DNA of 43,910 nucleotides from an uncultured Christensenellaceae bacterium (GCA_910587445.1 CAJULE010000004.1:68120-112029), one strand, 5' to 3'. Shown: positions 25,321-34,345, counted from the stretch's first letter. Program-made: numbers and translations. Notes: generated by a model not told the origin, from the letters alone.

Positions 25321-25917
25321 CTACTGCTTTTGGAACTTGCCGTCCTTTTTGTGTACGACAAGAGTTGCGTCGCTGTTTTTGGACAATTCTTTCGCAATGG
25401 CAAGAGCTTCCTGCTTTGTCTTGACCCTGCGCGTCGCACGCGTGTTTCCGGACTTCAAAACTATCCATTCCTGCGATTTGCCGTCGAATTTTACGGTATA
25501 TTTCGGGGAAGCTACGCTCACTCTTTTAGGCTTTGTTTCCTCGGGTTTTTCCTCGGCGTAGTCTGTACTTATTTCGCCGATGGGAACTTCCTCCACGCCG
25601 TCGTCGGGTATATCGTCTTTTTCGGAGTCCTTTACGGCAGGCTCCTCCGGCTTACTTGCGGGCGCCTCCGACTTATCTTCGGCAGGGGATTGCACGGGTT
25701 TTTCGGCAAGAGCGCGGTTGGTTTCGACAAGCTCCTTCTCCGTAGCGGAAAGCCGTTGAGACAACTCCGAGTTTTTCTTCTTGAGCCTGCCCGCTCTCTT
25801 AACGGAGAGCACGACGGCTGTTATGAGCACGAGAAGCAAGACTATGCACGCGATCGCAAGCACGTCGGCAAAGTCGGAAAGCAGTGAGTTCAGTCTTTCG
25901 TTTATCATGGATAACAT
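25321..25917 (-). CDS. Membrane protein with C-terminal DUF2188 domain
   Basis: A 198-residue protein of unknown function. It has one membrane helix (about 17-38, LAIACIVLLLVLITAVVLSV), a short coiled coil with KKKNSELSQRLSATEKELVE, a long acidic and proline-rich linker (about 75-140), and a C-terminal domain (about 145-198) with YTVKFDGKSQEWIVLKSG, TKQEALAIAKEL and LVVHKKDGKFQ, which fits DUF2188. The start at 25917 is chosen because AGGAGA lies eight bases upstream; the frame is open a further 23 codons. It is probably anchored with the DUF2188 domain in the cytoplasm. Single gene. Confidence 0.78.
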   Translation of the reverse strand: MLSMINERLNSLLSDFADVLAIACIVLLLVLITAVVLSVKRAGRLKKKNSELSQRLSATEKELVETNRALAEKPVQSPAEDKSEAPASKPEEPAVKDSEKDDIPDDGVEEVPIGEISTDYAEEKPEETKPKRVSVASPKYTVKFDGKSQEWIVLKSGNTRATRRVKTKQEALAIAKELSKNSDATLVVHKKDGKFQKQ

Positions 25918-26001
25918 GGTGATTTTCTCCTGAAAAGCGCGGATCGCTTTATACGTCATTATACCACAATCTACAGGTTGTGTCAAGGCAAATTGCTTGA
26001 C

Positions 26002-26030
26002 TTGACAGCCGCCTTAGTGTATATTATTAT
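26002..26030 (+). promoter_or_regulatory. Promoter of metK-recD2
   Basis: TTGACA (26002-26007), 17 bases, TATTAT (26025-26030). The start would be near 26037, leaving a leader of about 26 bases, too short for a SAM riboswitch. Confidence 0.65.
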
Positions 26031-26062
26031 AAGATAACGCGTCGTGTTACAAGGAGAAAGCC

Positions 26063-27244
26063 ATGAAGAACTACAGACTGTTTACAAGCGAAAGCGTCAC
26101 CGAAGGACATCCCGACAAGGTATGCGATCTCATAGCGGATACTCTTCTCGACAAGGCGCTGGCGGACGACCCCAAAAGCAGGATCGCCTGCGAGGTCTGC
26201 GCGACAACGGGCGTCGTCATGGTCATGGGCGAGTTCACGACGGAGACCTATATCGATATTCCCAGCCTCGTTCGCGGAGTGGTAAAGGAGATCGGCTACA
26301 CCGACGCTCGGTACGGCTTCGACGGCGAGACCTGCGCGGTCCTTACTGCGATCGACGAGCAGTCTAAGGACATTTCCGCAGGCGTTACGACGGCGCTGGA
26401 AAAACGCGGAGGCGGCTCGGACAAGTATGACGAAGTGGGCGCGGGCGATCAGGGAATGATGTTCGGTTTTGCCTGCAACGAAACGGAGTCTCTCATGCCG
26501 CTCCCCATAGTGCTTGCGCACGCCGTCACAAAGCGTCTTTCCGAGGCGCGTAAAAACGGCGAAATAAAATGCCTTCGCCCCGACGGTAAGGCGCAGGTGA
26601 CGGTGGCATACGACGGCTACAAGCCCGTATATGTCGATACCGTCGTGGTTTCCGCTCAGCACGACGAGAACGTAGAGCAAAACAAGCTTGAGAAAGAGAT
26701 AATCGAAAAAGTGATACGCGCGGTGATTCCCGCAAAATTTTTAAACAAAGATACGAAGTATTTCGTCAATCCCTCGGGACGTTTCGTCATAGGCGGACCT
26801 CACGGCGACACGGGACTTACGGGCAGAAAGATAATCGTCGACACATACGGGGGAATGTGCCCTCACGGCGGCGGCAGTTTTTCGGGCAAGGATCCTACGA
26901 AGGTTGACAGAAGCGCGTGCTACTATGCTCGCTATGTGTGCAAGAATATTGTCGCGGCGGGCATAGCCGACAGGGTACAGCTTCAGGTGGCTTACGCGAT
27001 AGGCAAGGCGGCGCCCGTGTCGCTGTGCGTCGATACGTTCGGCACGTCGAAGTACTCGGAAGGCGAGATAGTCGCCGCGCTCGAAAAGGTTTTCGATTTC
27101 CGTCCTGCGGCTATAATAGAACAGCTCGGTCTCGACAGACCGGTGTATGCGATGACGACCAATTACGGTCATTTCGGTAAGGTCGGACTTTCTTGGGAGA
27201 AAACCGACCGAGTCGAAGCGCTCAAGGCGGCGATAGGAAAGTGA
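26063..27244 (+). CDS. metK: S-adenosylmethionine synthetase
   Basis: MetK makes SAM from methionine and ATP. The 393-residue length is normal. Signatures include SVTEGHPDKVCD, the ATP-site sequence GAGDQGMMFG, GGPHGDTGLTGRKIIVDTYG, and the P-loop-like HGGGSFSGKDPTKVDRSA. ACAAGGAGAAAGCC gives a strong ribosome site. Its stop codon overlaps the GTG start of recD2 (GTGA), so the two form an operon. No riboswitch precedes it. Confidence 0.97.
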   Translation: MKNYRLFTSESVTEGHPDKVCDLIADTLLDKALADDPKSRIACEVCATTGVVMVMGEFTTETYIDIPSLVRGVVKEIGYTDARYGFDGETCAVLTAIDEQSKDISAGVTTALEKRGGGSDKYDEVGAGDQGMMFGFACNETESLMPLPIVLAHAVTKRLSEARKNGEIKCLRPDGKAQVTVAYDGYKPVYVDTVVVSAQHDENVEQNKLEKEIIEKVIRAVIPAKFLNKDTKYFVNPSGRFVIGGPHGDTGLTGRKIIVDTYGGMCPHGGGSFSGKDPTKVDRSACYYARYVCKNIVAAGIADRVQLQVAYAIGKAAPVSLCVDTFGTSKYSEGEIVAALEKVFDFRPAAIIEQLGLDRPVYAMTTNYGHFGKVGLSWEKTDRVEALKAAIGK

Positions 27245-29448
27245 TAATAGAAGGCGACGTGGAAATAATCCGCTTTCGCAACGAAAGCAACGGCTACAGT
27301 GTTGTGGTGCTCGATGTCGACGGCGAACCCGTCACGGCAGCGGGCACTTTTCCGCCGCTGAAAGAGGGCGTGCGGCTTTCCGCAAGCGGAGATTATACTG
27401 TGCATCCGCGCTTCGGCAGGCAGTTCTCGGTCACGGAAGCCCACGTGTGTATGCCGAGCGAAATCGACGGCATGATACGCTATCTCGGCAGCGGCATTAT
27501 CCGCGGCATGGGGCCGAAAACCGCGCTTACCGTCGTAAACAGATTCGGAAAAAATACGTTCGACATAATGGAAAACTATCCGCTGCGACTTGCCGAAATC
27601 AAGGGCATATCGCGCGAAAAAGCCCGGCAGATAGGCGAGCAGTTTACGGCTATGAAAAGCATGAACGACGCCATGCTGTTTATGCAGTCGCACGGCATAA
27701 CGCTCGGAATAAGCATGAAGATATACGGCGTATACGGCGCAAAAACCGTTGCGGTTATAAGCTCCAATCCGTATAGACTGATAGAGGACGTGGACGGCGT
27801 GGGGTTTATCCGCGCCGACGCGATAGCGAAGAAGCTCGGCTTCGACGAGGGCGGAACGCCTCGGCTTCGCGCGGGGCTTGTGTATACGCTGAAGGAAAGC
27901 TGCGAGGGCGGCGGCAATACCTATCTTCCCGAGGACGAGCTCACGGAAAGCTGTTTGCGCCTGCTCGAGGCGGGCACGGAAGAAAAACTTTCGGAGATAA
28001 TAGACAATCTCGTAATCGACGGCGTGCTTAAGCGCGTTTGCCTTTCTTCGTGCGAACGAGCCGTCATGCTAAGGCGAACTTACCGAGCCGAAAAGGGCGT
28101 AGCCGTCGCGCTTACCCGCCTTCTCGAAAGCCGCAACGCGATAACCGAGGACGTGGATTCAGATATAGAAGAGTTCGAACGCTCCGGCGGCGTCAAGCTC
28201 GCCGAAAAGCAGATAGACGCGGTGAACCTTGCGACCCGCGGCGGCGTTTGCGTGATAACCGGCGGACCGGGCACGGGCAAAACCACTATCGTAAAGTGCA
28301 TAATAGGTATCTTCGCCCGTCGCGGCGCAAAGGTAATGCTCATGGCTCCGACGGGCAGAGCGGCTAAGCGCCTGTCGGAAAGCACGGGGCGCGACGCAAG
28401 CACGATACATCGCGCGCTCGCCTGTAAGAGCGACGACGGCGACGGGGAGAGCCAACCGCTCGATGCCGACGTCGTTATAGTCGACGAGGTGTCCATGATG
28501 GACGTATATCTCACCGATATGCTTTTGAGGCATCTGCGCCCGAGCGCGTCGATAGTATTTGTGGGCGATAAGGATCAGCTCCCGAGCGTCGGCGCGGGCA
28601 ATGTTCTCGCAGATATGCTTGCAAGCGGAGAGATCCCGTCCGTAAAGCTCGACGCGATCTTCAGGCAGGGCGGCGAAAGCCTCATAGTCCTGAATGCTCA
28701 CCGAATAAACTCCGGGCAGATGCCCGATTTGAAGCAAAAGGACGGCGACTTTTTCTTCGGCGGCTATAAAGACGTCGCTTGCACTGCGGAAGCGGCGGTA
28801 GATATGGCGGCTCGGCGCATACCGAAATATCTCGGGTGCGAGCCGTATAAGGTGCAAGTGCTGTGCCCCATGAAGAACGGCGCTTGCGGCACGATCGCTT
28901 TAAACGAAGCGCTCCGAGAGGCGATAAATCCGCGTAGGGCGGAGGGCGAGCTCAAGGACGAAAACTGCGTCTGGCGCGTGGGCGACAAGGTGATGCACGT
29001 CGCCAATAATTATCAGCTCGAGTGGAAGAATTATTCGTACGGTTACGAGGAGGGCAAAGGCGTTTTCAACGGCGATCTCGGGCTCATAACGGCAGTTCGC
29101 AAGGACAGCGGAGAGATAGACGTGCGGTTCGAGGACGGCAGGGAAGCGACGTATTCCGCCGAGCTCAGACGGGAACTGACCCCCGCTTATGCTATCACCG
29201 TCCATAAATCTCAGGGCTCGGAATTCGACGCCGTCATAATTCCCGTAGTCGGCGGCGGTCCCATGATAATGACGCGCAATCTGCTCTATACGGCAATAAC
29301 GCGCGCAAAAAAAATGGTCGTTTTGGTGGGCTCCGACTATTGGGTAAAACGCATGGTCGAAAACAATTATATCCAAAAGCGTTACAGCGCGCTAAAGGAT
29401 TTTTTGGTGGAGAGTATAGCGGAGAATACTCTTCTCCACAAACTCTGA
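27241..29448 (+). CDS. recD2: RecD2-type 5'-3' DNA helicase
   Basis: A superfamily 1B helicase related to RecD but working without RecBC, linked to mismatch and replication-fork repair in Bacillus and Deinococcus. Family landmarks in order: N-terminal IEGDVEIIRFRNESNGYSVV; helix-hairpin-helix region with GIIRGMGPKTA; Walker A VITGGPGTGKTTIVK; VDEVSMMD (Walker B); GDKDQLPSVGAGNVL; and the C-terminal SH3/1B region with YAITVHKSQGSEFD and LLYTAITRAKK. The GTG at 27241 is preferred because it overlaps the metK stop and begins at the conserved N-terminus, giving 735 residues. The stop codon lies in the left arm of repeat copy C1. Confidence 0.95.
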   Translation: MIIEGDVEIIRFRNESNGYSVVVLDVDGEPVTAAGTFPPLKEGVRLSASGDYTVHPRFGRQFSVTEAHVCMPSEIDGMIRYLGSGIIRGMGPKTALTVVNRFGKNTFDIMENYPLRLAEIKGISREKARQIGEQFTAMKSMNDAMLFMQSHGITLGISMKIYGVYGAKTVAVISSNPYRLIEDVDGVGFIRADAIAKKLGFDEGGTPRLRAGLVYTLKESCEGGGNTYLPEDELTESCLRLLEAGTEEKLSEIIDNLVIDGVLKRVCLSSCERAVMLRRTYRAEKGVAVALTRLLESRNAITEDVDSDIEEFERSGGVKLAEKQIDAVNLATRGGVCVITGGPGTGKTTIVKCIIGIFARRGAKVMLMAPTGRAAKRLSESTGRDASTIHRALACKSDDGDGESQPLDADVVIVDEVSMMDVYLTDMLLRHLRPSASIVFVGDKDQLPSVGAGNVLADMLASGEIPSVKLDAIFRQGGESLIVLNAHRINSGQMPDLKQKDGDFFFGGYKDVACTAEAAVDMAARRIPKYLGCEPYKVQVLCPMKNGACGTIALNEALREAINPRRAEGELKDENCVWRVGDKVMHVANNYQLEWKNYSYGYEEGKGVFNGDLGLITAVRKDSGEIDVRFEDGREATYSAELRRELTPAYAITVHKSQGSEFDAVIIPVVGGGPMIMTRNLLYTAITRAKKMVVLVGSDYWVKRMVENNYIQKRYSALKDFLVESIAENTLLHKL

Positions 29449-29569
29449 CGGCTTATATGCGTTGCGAATACAGGCTGCGTTCGGTGCTTGCCTCGGTCGT
29501 GTACGTTTTAGTACACTCCCTTCGGACGCGCACCGACAGCAGCCTGTCTTGCTCGCATCTAAGCCGTCA
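29446..29569. repeat. Hairpin repeat R1, copy C1 (after recD2)
   Basis: The outer arms TGACGGCTTA (29446-29455, including the recD2 stop codon) and TAAGCCGTCA (29560-29569) match perfectly. Inside, ACAGGCTGC...TCGGTGC pairs with GCACCGA...GCAGCCTGT, and the apex is GTGTAC (29499-29504)/GTACAC (29511-29516). The right part reads GTCTTGCTCGCATCTAA, as in the copies after alaS and upp. Confidence 0.9.
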
Positions 29570-29576
29570 ATCCCGA

Positions 29577-29700
29577 TGGCGTGTAAACATCGCATTTCCG
29601 TGTCAGGCTTACGTTTTTGCTCGGTTATGTACGAAGAAGTACATTCCCGTCGCAAAAGCCACGCCTTCCTCGAATTGCTCGTTTCTCCGCCGTCGGGTGC
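29577..29700. repeat. Hairpin repeat R1, copy C2
   Basis: A second copy directly after C1, of the same subfamily as copy A (shared TGTCAGGCTTAC, CGGTTATGTACGAAGAAGTAC, AAAGCCACGCCTTCCTCG). The apical stem is ATGTAC (29627-29632)/GTACAT (29639-29644): the outer G-C pair of other copies has become A-T on both sides. A GCCGTC at 29692 could pair with the C1 left arm. Confidence 0.75.
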
Positions 29701-29741
29701 CTATACTTTATTGTGTGTTTCTTTGATTTTGGATTCAATCC

Positions 29742-29956
29742 GTTAAAAAGGGTTTTTAGGGCGAAGCCCTAAATAGTTGCGGAGAGGGATTTGAAAGGGA
29801 GAGACACAGTCTAAAGTGTCTCTCCCTTCACGTTTTTGGGCGCGCCTTTTCCGAAAAAGGCGCAAACACATTGCGAAACGCTTCATTCGCAAAAAGCTCG
29901 GCTATTGCCGCACGGCAAAAATCTTTTTCGAGCACCTTTTCGAAAAAAGGTGCAAA
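29742..29956. repeat. Structured repeat R2, copy 3
   Basis: The same hairpin series as the copies at 341-600 and 11004-11197: GGGTTTTTAGGG start, stem GGGAGAGACAC (29797-29807)/GTGTCTCTCCC (29816-29826), GGCGCGCCTTTTCCGAAAAAGG and CACCTTTTCGAAAAAAGGTG. It ends about ten bases before the ribosome site of the gene at 29983. Confidence 0.8.
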
Positions 29957-29982
29957 AGTCTGTATTAGGAGAACCAAACCTT

Positions 29983-30810
29983 ATGGGGCATAAAAAACAC
30001 AACAAAAAAATCATGGCGGCGGTACGAGCCGTACTCTTTATAGGCGGGTTTATGCTCGGGACCGCGCTTGCCGTACTGTTTCTTCGCGGCGATTTCGTGT
30101 CGCTTTCCGATTGGGTTCGCCTTGCGATCGTCATAAGCTGCGGAGCTCTTTTGGGGCTGTTTTTGCTTCTTTCCGCCCGTCCCATAGTGTGGCTCGTGCT
30201 CGCGACGGGCGAAAAGCTCAAGGATACTGTGCGCACGCACCGTCCCGAAGAAATAGCGGGCTATGCGCTCGGCATAGCTCTCGGCGTGCTTCTCGCCCTC
30301 GCGGCATATGTGCTGCTCACGCTGTTTGTGCCGATCGTGGCTTTAAACATCGCCCTTACGATAGTGATTGCCGTACTGCTGTCGTTTGTAGGAGCAATCG
30401 TGTGCTCTCGTCTCATGCTTTACGGAGCTTCGCGCGAAGCCGAGGCGGAAAAGGATACGGACGAGGACGCTTCGATCGGCGGCTATATCGTCACGAGCGG
30501 AGCATTTGCAAGCGAAAAGGCGGAGGAGATCGTGGGGCGGTGGCTCAGCGGTAAGCTTGTCGTTCTCGAGCTTACGGGCAGACTTATTTCGGAATCGGGC
30601 GGAACGGAGAAGGAACGCTCTCTCAAACTTTTCGGGACGCTTATCGCAAGCGGAAAGCTCAAAAGCGTAGGCTACGAAAAGAGCGGGGACGAAGCAAAAG
30701 ATGTCGCTTCTTATGCCGCTTCGCATCGCTTTGCCGTCATAACGGGGACAAATGAGGAAGCAAAGCTTTACGAGGGCAGAGCAAAGGTGTTGTGCCTCGA
30801 AAATCTTTAG
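29983..30810 (+). CDS. YacL-like membrane protein with degenerate PIN domain
   Basis: A 275-residue protein with four hydrophobic helices (about 11-33, 45-63, 92-114, 117-140) and a C-terminal domain (167-275) that lines up with the PIN ribonuclease domain of YacL-type proteins: YIVTSGAFAS at the first strand, GKLVVLELTGRLISES, then DEAKDVASYAASHRFAVITG and the end KVLCLENL. Key acidic residues are missing: the first-strand Asp is V170 and the TND motif is TGT, while E196 remains. It is probably not a nuclease. No TRAM domain follows. The ATG at 29983 follows TTAGGAGA at 11 bases; the open frame extends upstream through the repeat but that part is not coding. It is the first gene after repeat R2 copy 3. 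Confidence 0.72.
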   Translation: MGHKKHNKKIMAAVRAVLFIGGFMLGTALAVLFLRGDFVSLSDWVRLAIVISCGALLGLFLLLSARPIVWLVLATGEKLKDTVRTHRPEEIAGYALGIALGVLLALAAYVLLTLFVPIVALNIALTIVIAVLLSFVGAIVCSRLMLYGASREAEAEKDTDEDASIGGYIVTSGAFASEKAEEIVGRWLSGKLVVLELTGRLISESGGTEKERSLKLFGTLIASGKLKSVGYEKSGDEAKDVASYAASHRFAVITGTNEEAKLYEGRAKVLCLENL

Positions 30811-30895
30811 ATATTTTCAAATCGAAACGGATATTTACGGGAGCGGCAAAAATCTACTGTCGCTCTTTCCTTACTTTAAAACATATTCCCGTTGC

Positions 30896-30925
30896 TTGAC
30901 AGAGCGGCACATAAAAAGCTATAAT
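30896..30925 (+). promoter_or_regulatory. Promoter of the transporter-like gene at 30991
   Basis: TTGACA (30896-30901), 18 bases, TATAAT (30920-30925). Confidence 0.75.
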
Positions 30926-30990
30926 TATAGAGTGCGCATAGAGGTAACGGCTATGCTTTCATTCGGCAAAAGGAGAGCGTCGAGACGACA

Positions 30991-32262
30991 ATGGATAACA
31001 CCTCCGCCAGCTTAAGACTTTCCGATACTCGGACGACGTTGCTTTGCAGCGGCGCCTGTCTGTCGGGCGTGCTGTTTTCGGCGGCGCTCGGGTGTGTGGA
31101 TCGCTTCGGCGAGCTTTTCGGCTTCGGCGCGGCAATTGCGGTGCTTGCGGGAAGCGGCGTCGTGTCGGTTTTTTTGATACCGATAGTTTACTATCTTTTA
31201 AACCGCTTCAAACCCACTCTCTGGGGCAGGTATCATTTGCCGCTTGTCATAACCGCTCTTGCGGCGGCGCTCACGTGCGCGCTTGCTTTCGGCGTCGATT
31301 CGTCTAAAAGCACGGCGTCGAAAATAGTTTCGGTCGGCATATGTTTGCCGCTCACGGAAGTGGGACTTGCAACGATTTCCTATATCTGTTACAGCGTGAA
31401 TGTTAGGCTTCTCGGCGAGGAGCGTTGCGGCTTTAAACGCCGCGCTATCATGTGCGGCGTCGGGTTTTTACTCGGGGCGGCAGTGTCGTCGCTTCCGCTT
31501 TTCGGCTTGGATTTCACTTCGGTCGGATACGGACTCGGTTGTCTCATACTTTCCGTCTGCGGAGTGTTCTACTTTTCGTCGGTCGGCGTTTTGCCGCGTT
31601 TTCGCCGCAAGCTTCCGATGACCGTTACGCTTAAGACCATACGCTGCGGATTTTTGAAGAAGCCGTCCGAAAAAGGGCTGTGGCTGTTTTTGTCGGCTCT
31701 TTTCGCGGCTTCGGCGGTTTCGCTCGTTTCCGGTTTTCTTCATTCGTTTTGTTCGTCGCTCGGTCTTGCCGATTACGTGCCCCTTTTGACGGTCGCGGCA
31801 ATGTCGGTGTCGGGCACGTTCTTTTACGCGCTTGCCTACAAAAAGAGTTTGCGGCCGAAGGCTTCGGCGGTGTGCGGAGCGGTATCGTGCGCTCTCGCAG
31901 TCGCGCTTCTTCCCGTAATTCTTCTCGCGCCCGTACCGAATTATCTGATGTCTTTGATAATAGGCGCGGTGTTTACAATAGTAGCCGCGCTTATCGGAAT
32001 GATACTCGGCTCGGTCTCCGCGTCGGAAAGGACGCTTGCGTCGGGTGCGGCGGGCGGTATACGTTTCTGTAAGCGCATCGCTCTCATAATCCTCGGGCTG
32101 TCGCTCGGGCTGTCGCTCGCTTGCGTCGTCTCTCTTGCAAACGAGTATGTCGGCAGGATCCTTTTCCTGTCGTTTGCGGCGGCGCTTTCTCTCATATCGG
32201 GAGTATTCGCCGTCCTTGCCGTGACTCGCGGCGCGAGATCTCAAAAGGAGGATAAGGCATGA
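30991..32262 (+). CDS. Polytopic membrane protein, MFS-like
   Basis: A 423-residue protein with about twelve hydrophobic helices in two halves, separated by a basic loop near the middle (FRRKLPMTVTLKTIRCGFLKKPSEKG). This layout fits a major-facilitator-type carrier, but I see no convincing MFS signature and no substrate clue. Cysteines are common in the helices. The nearest Shine-Dalgarno (AAAAGGAGA) is about 15 bases before the ATG, rather far; no better in-frame start is visible. Its stop overlaps the next gene's ATG (ATGA), so the two are coupled. Confidence 0.65.
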   Translation: MDNTSASLRLSDTRTTLLCSGACLSGVLFSAALGCVDRFGELFGFGAAIAVLAGSGVVSVFLIPIVYYLLNRFKPTLWGRYHLPLVITALAAALTCALAFGVDSSKSTASKIVSVGICLPLTEVGLATISYICYSVNVRLLGEERCGFKRRAIMCGVGFLLGAAVSSLPLFGLDFTSVGYGLGCLILSVCGVFYFSSVGVLPRFRRKLPMTVTLKTIRCGFLKKPSEKGLWLFLSALFAASAVSLVSGFLHSFCSSLGLADYVPLLTVAAMSVSGTFFYALAYKKSLRPKASAVCGAVSCALAVALLPVILLAPVPNYLMSLIIGAVFTIVAALIGMILGSVSASERTLASGAAGGIRFCKRIALIILGLSLGLSLACVVSLANEYVGRILFLSFAAALSLISGVFAVLAVTRGARSQKEDKA

Positions 32263-32612
32263 TAGAAGTGCGCGAGGTTTTCGGCAAAGAAGCCGACGGG
32301 GTGTGTACGCATTTTTCCGTTTCGAGACGCGAAAACGAGCGTGTGTTAAGGCTCACGGACGGGGATAGGCTCGGCGTGGGACTCACGCGGTTCGAAGGCG
32401 GCGCAGTCCGTATAAGACTTTACGTCACGGACGGCGACGAAGGCGACAGAGAACTTCTGCTGCGCTCTCTCATGTTCGACGCGACCCGTCTTACGGGCTA
32501 TGACGTATATATCGAGCAGGACGGAGACTATACGGCTTACGGCTTTAAAAAGGAAACGGGCGGTTGGAAAACAAAAGCGGAGAATATCGTATTTCCCCAC
32601 GAATGTAAATGA
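32259..32612 (+). CDS. Small protein of unknown function coupled to the transporter-like gene
   Basis: A soluble 117-residue protein I do not recognise. It starts MIEVREVFGKEADGVCTHFS, contains predicted strands such as GAVRIRLYVTDGDEGDRE and ends FPHECK. It has no membrane helix or signal peptide. The start codon overlaps the stop of the upstream gene by four bases, and AAAGGAGGA lies just upstream, so expression is clearly tied to that gene. It may be a cytoplasmic partner of the membrane protein. Confidence 0.7.
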   Translation: MIEVREVFGKEADGVCTHFSVSRRENERVLRLTDGDRLGVGLTRFEGGAVRIRLYVTDGDEGDRELLLRSLMFDATRLTGYDVYIEQDGDYTAYGFKKETGGWKTKAENIVFPHECK

Positions 32613-32707
32613 ATTCATAAAGTCATACGGGGCTGCGCACGAGCGCGCTTTCGTATGAAAGACGGAAAGAATCGGAAGTCAAAAGATTTAGGAGGTTAAA
32701 GAACAAT
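32613..32707. other. Short leader upstream of fhs
   Basis: TCATACG (32623-32629) and CGTATGA (32652-32658) form a hairpin with a GC-rich inner part and no T-run. No clear promoter and no tetrahydrofolate-riboswitch sequence are visible. AGGAGG lies 12 bases before the fhs ATG. Confidence 0.4.
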
Positions 32708-34345
32708 ATGCTAAGCGACATCGAAATTGCGAGAAAGGCAAAGCCGAGACCCATAACGGAAGTTGCGAAGTCTCTCGGGATAAAAGAAGAAAACCTTATT
32801 CCGTACGGAAGATACATGGCAAAGACCGACGCCATGGGCAAGAAAAAGGGCAAACTCATACTTGTCACCGCCATAAATCCTACGGCGGCAGGCGAGGGCA
32901 AGACCACTGTTTCCATAGGTCTTGCCGACGCGATGAAGCGCCTCGGCAAAAACGTATGCCTTGCTCTTAGAGAACCTTCTCTCGGACCCGTGTTCGGCGT
33001 AAAAGGCGGAGCGGCGGGCGGCGGCTATGCGCAGATAACTCCCATGGAGAACATAAATCTGCACTTCACGGGCGATATGCACGCGATAACCTCGGCAAAC
33101 AACCTCTTGGCATCCATGATAGACAACCACATCTATTTCGGAAACGCTCTCCGTATAAAAAAAGTTACTTGGCGGCGCTGTCTCGACCTGAACGACCGTG
33201 CGCTCAGAAACGTCGTGGACGGGCTCGGTTGGGGCTCTACGCGCGAGGACGGCTTCGACATCACCGCGGCAAGCGAAATCATGGCTGTGCTGTGTCTTGC
33301 GAAAGATCTCAAGGATCTGAAAAAGCGTCTCGGCGATATCGTGATAGGCGAGGACTACGACGGCAGGCTCGTGACTGCGCGCGAGATAAAGGCGGAAGAA
33401 GCGATGACCATACTTCTCGCCGACGCCATAAAGCCCAATCTCGTCCAGACCCTCGAGGGGACTCCCGCATTCGTGCACGGCGGACCGTTTGCGAACATAG
33501 CTCACGGCTGCAACAGTATAATAGCGACGCGTACGGCGCTTTCCTACGCGGACTATGCGGTTACCGAAGCGGGCTTCGGCGCAGACCTCGGCGCCGAGAA
33601 GTTCCTCGACATAAAGTGCAGAGTGGCGGGACTTGCTCCGAGCGCCGCCGTCATAGTCGCGACCGTGCGCGCGCTCAAGTGCGCGGGCGGGAAGAAAAAA
33701 GACGAGCTGTCGGAGCGTGACGACAGGGCTCTCGAAAAGGGCTTGCCCAATCTTATCAAGCATATAGAAAACATGAAAAACGTCTACGGTCTCGACGTAG
33801 TTGTGGCAGTAAACCGTTTCTTCTCGGACGCGGAAGAGGAAATAGAGATTGTAAAAAGCGCCTGCGCAAAGCTCGGCGTCAAGGCAGTCTGCTGCGAGTG
33901 CTTCGCGCGCGGCGGCGAGGGCGGCGAGGCTCTCGCGGAAGCAGTCGTCGAGATCGCCGACAAGCCCGGTAAAAAGCTTTCGTTCGCATACGATACGAAA
34001 GACGGCATAAGAGAAAAAATAACCGCCGTCGCTACGAAGATTTACGGCGCCGTCGGCGTGAAATTTTTGCCCGCTGCGGAAAAGAGGATAGCCGAGTACG
34101 AAAAGACGGCTGCGGGGCTTCCCGTGTGCATAGCAAAGACGCAGTATTCGCTTTCCGACAATCCCGCGCTTGTCGGCAGACCGGAAAACTTTACCGTTAC
34201 GGTGCGCGATATTTACTACCGTGCGGGGGCGGGCTTTGTCGTCGCGCTTGCCGGCGACATATTCCTCATGCCGGGACTTCCCAAACAGCCGAATGCCGAA
34301 AAGATGACCATAGACGACAACGGCGTAATAGACGGACTTTTCTAA
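32708..34345 (+). CDS. fhs: Formate-tetrahydrofolate ligase
   Basis: It joins formate to tetrahydrofolate using ATP, giving 10-formyl-THF for purine and fMet synthesis or, in acetogens, the methyl branch. The 545-residue length is normal. Signatures include INPTAAGEGKTTVSIGLADA (P-loop), LREPSLGPVFGVKGGAAGGG, FTGDMHAITSANNLL and HGGPFANIAHGCNS. A strong AGGAGG precedes the ATG at 12 bases. It is the first gene of a run with glnS, an SDR gene, an HAD gene and alaS. No other acetogenesis gene is in the window, so a housekeeping role is more likely. Confidence 0.97.
   Translation: MLSDIEIARKAKPRPITEVAKSLGIKEENLIPYGRYMAKTDAMGKKKGKLILVTAINPTAAGEGKTTVSIGLADAMKRLGKNVCLALREPSLGPVFGVKGGAAGGGYAQITPMENINLHFTGDMHAITSANNLLASMIDNHIYFGNALRIKKVTWRRCLDLNDRALRNVVDGLGWGSTREDGFDITAASEIMAVLCLAKDLKDLKKRLGDIVIGEDYDGRLVTAREIKAEEAMTILLADAIKPNLVQTLEGTPAFVHGGPFANIAHGCNSIIATRTALSYADYAVTEAGFGADLGAEKFLDIKCRVAGLAPSAAVIVATVRALKCAGGKKKDELSERDDRALEKGLPNLIKHIENMKNVYGLDVVVAVNRFFSDAEEEIEIVKSACAKLGVKAVCCECFARGGEGGEALAEAVVEIADKPGKKLSFAYDTKDGIREKITAVATKIYGAVGVKFLPAAEKRIAEYEKTAAGLPVCIAKTQYSLSDNPALVGRPENFTVTVRDIYYRAGAGFVVALAGDIFLMPGLPKQPNAEKMTIDDNGVIDGLF

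Noticed and set aside
26037..26062. SAM riboswitch before metK
   Set aside because: The predicted leader is about 26 bases, far too short for any known SAM-sensing RNA.
29836..29982. Upstream extension of the YacL-like gene through repeat R2
   Set aside because: The added residues are translated hairpin repeat, and the ATG at 29983 has its own ribosome site and matches the expected protein start.
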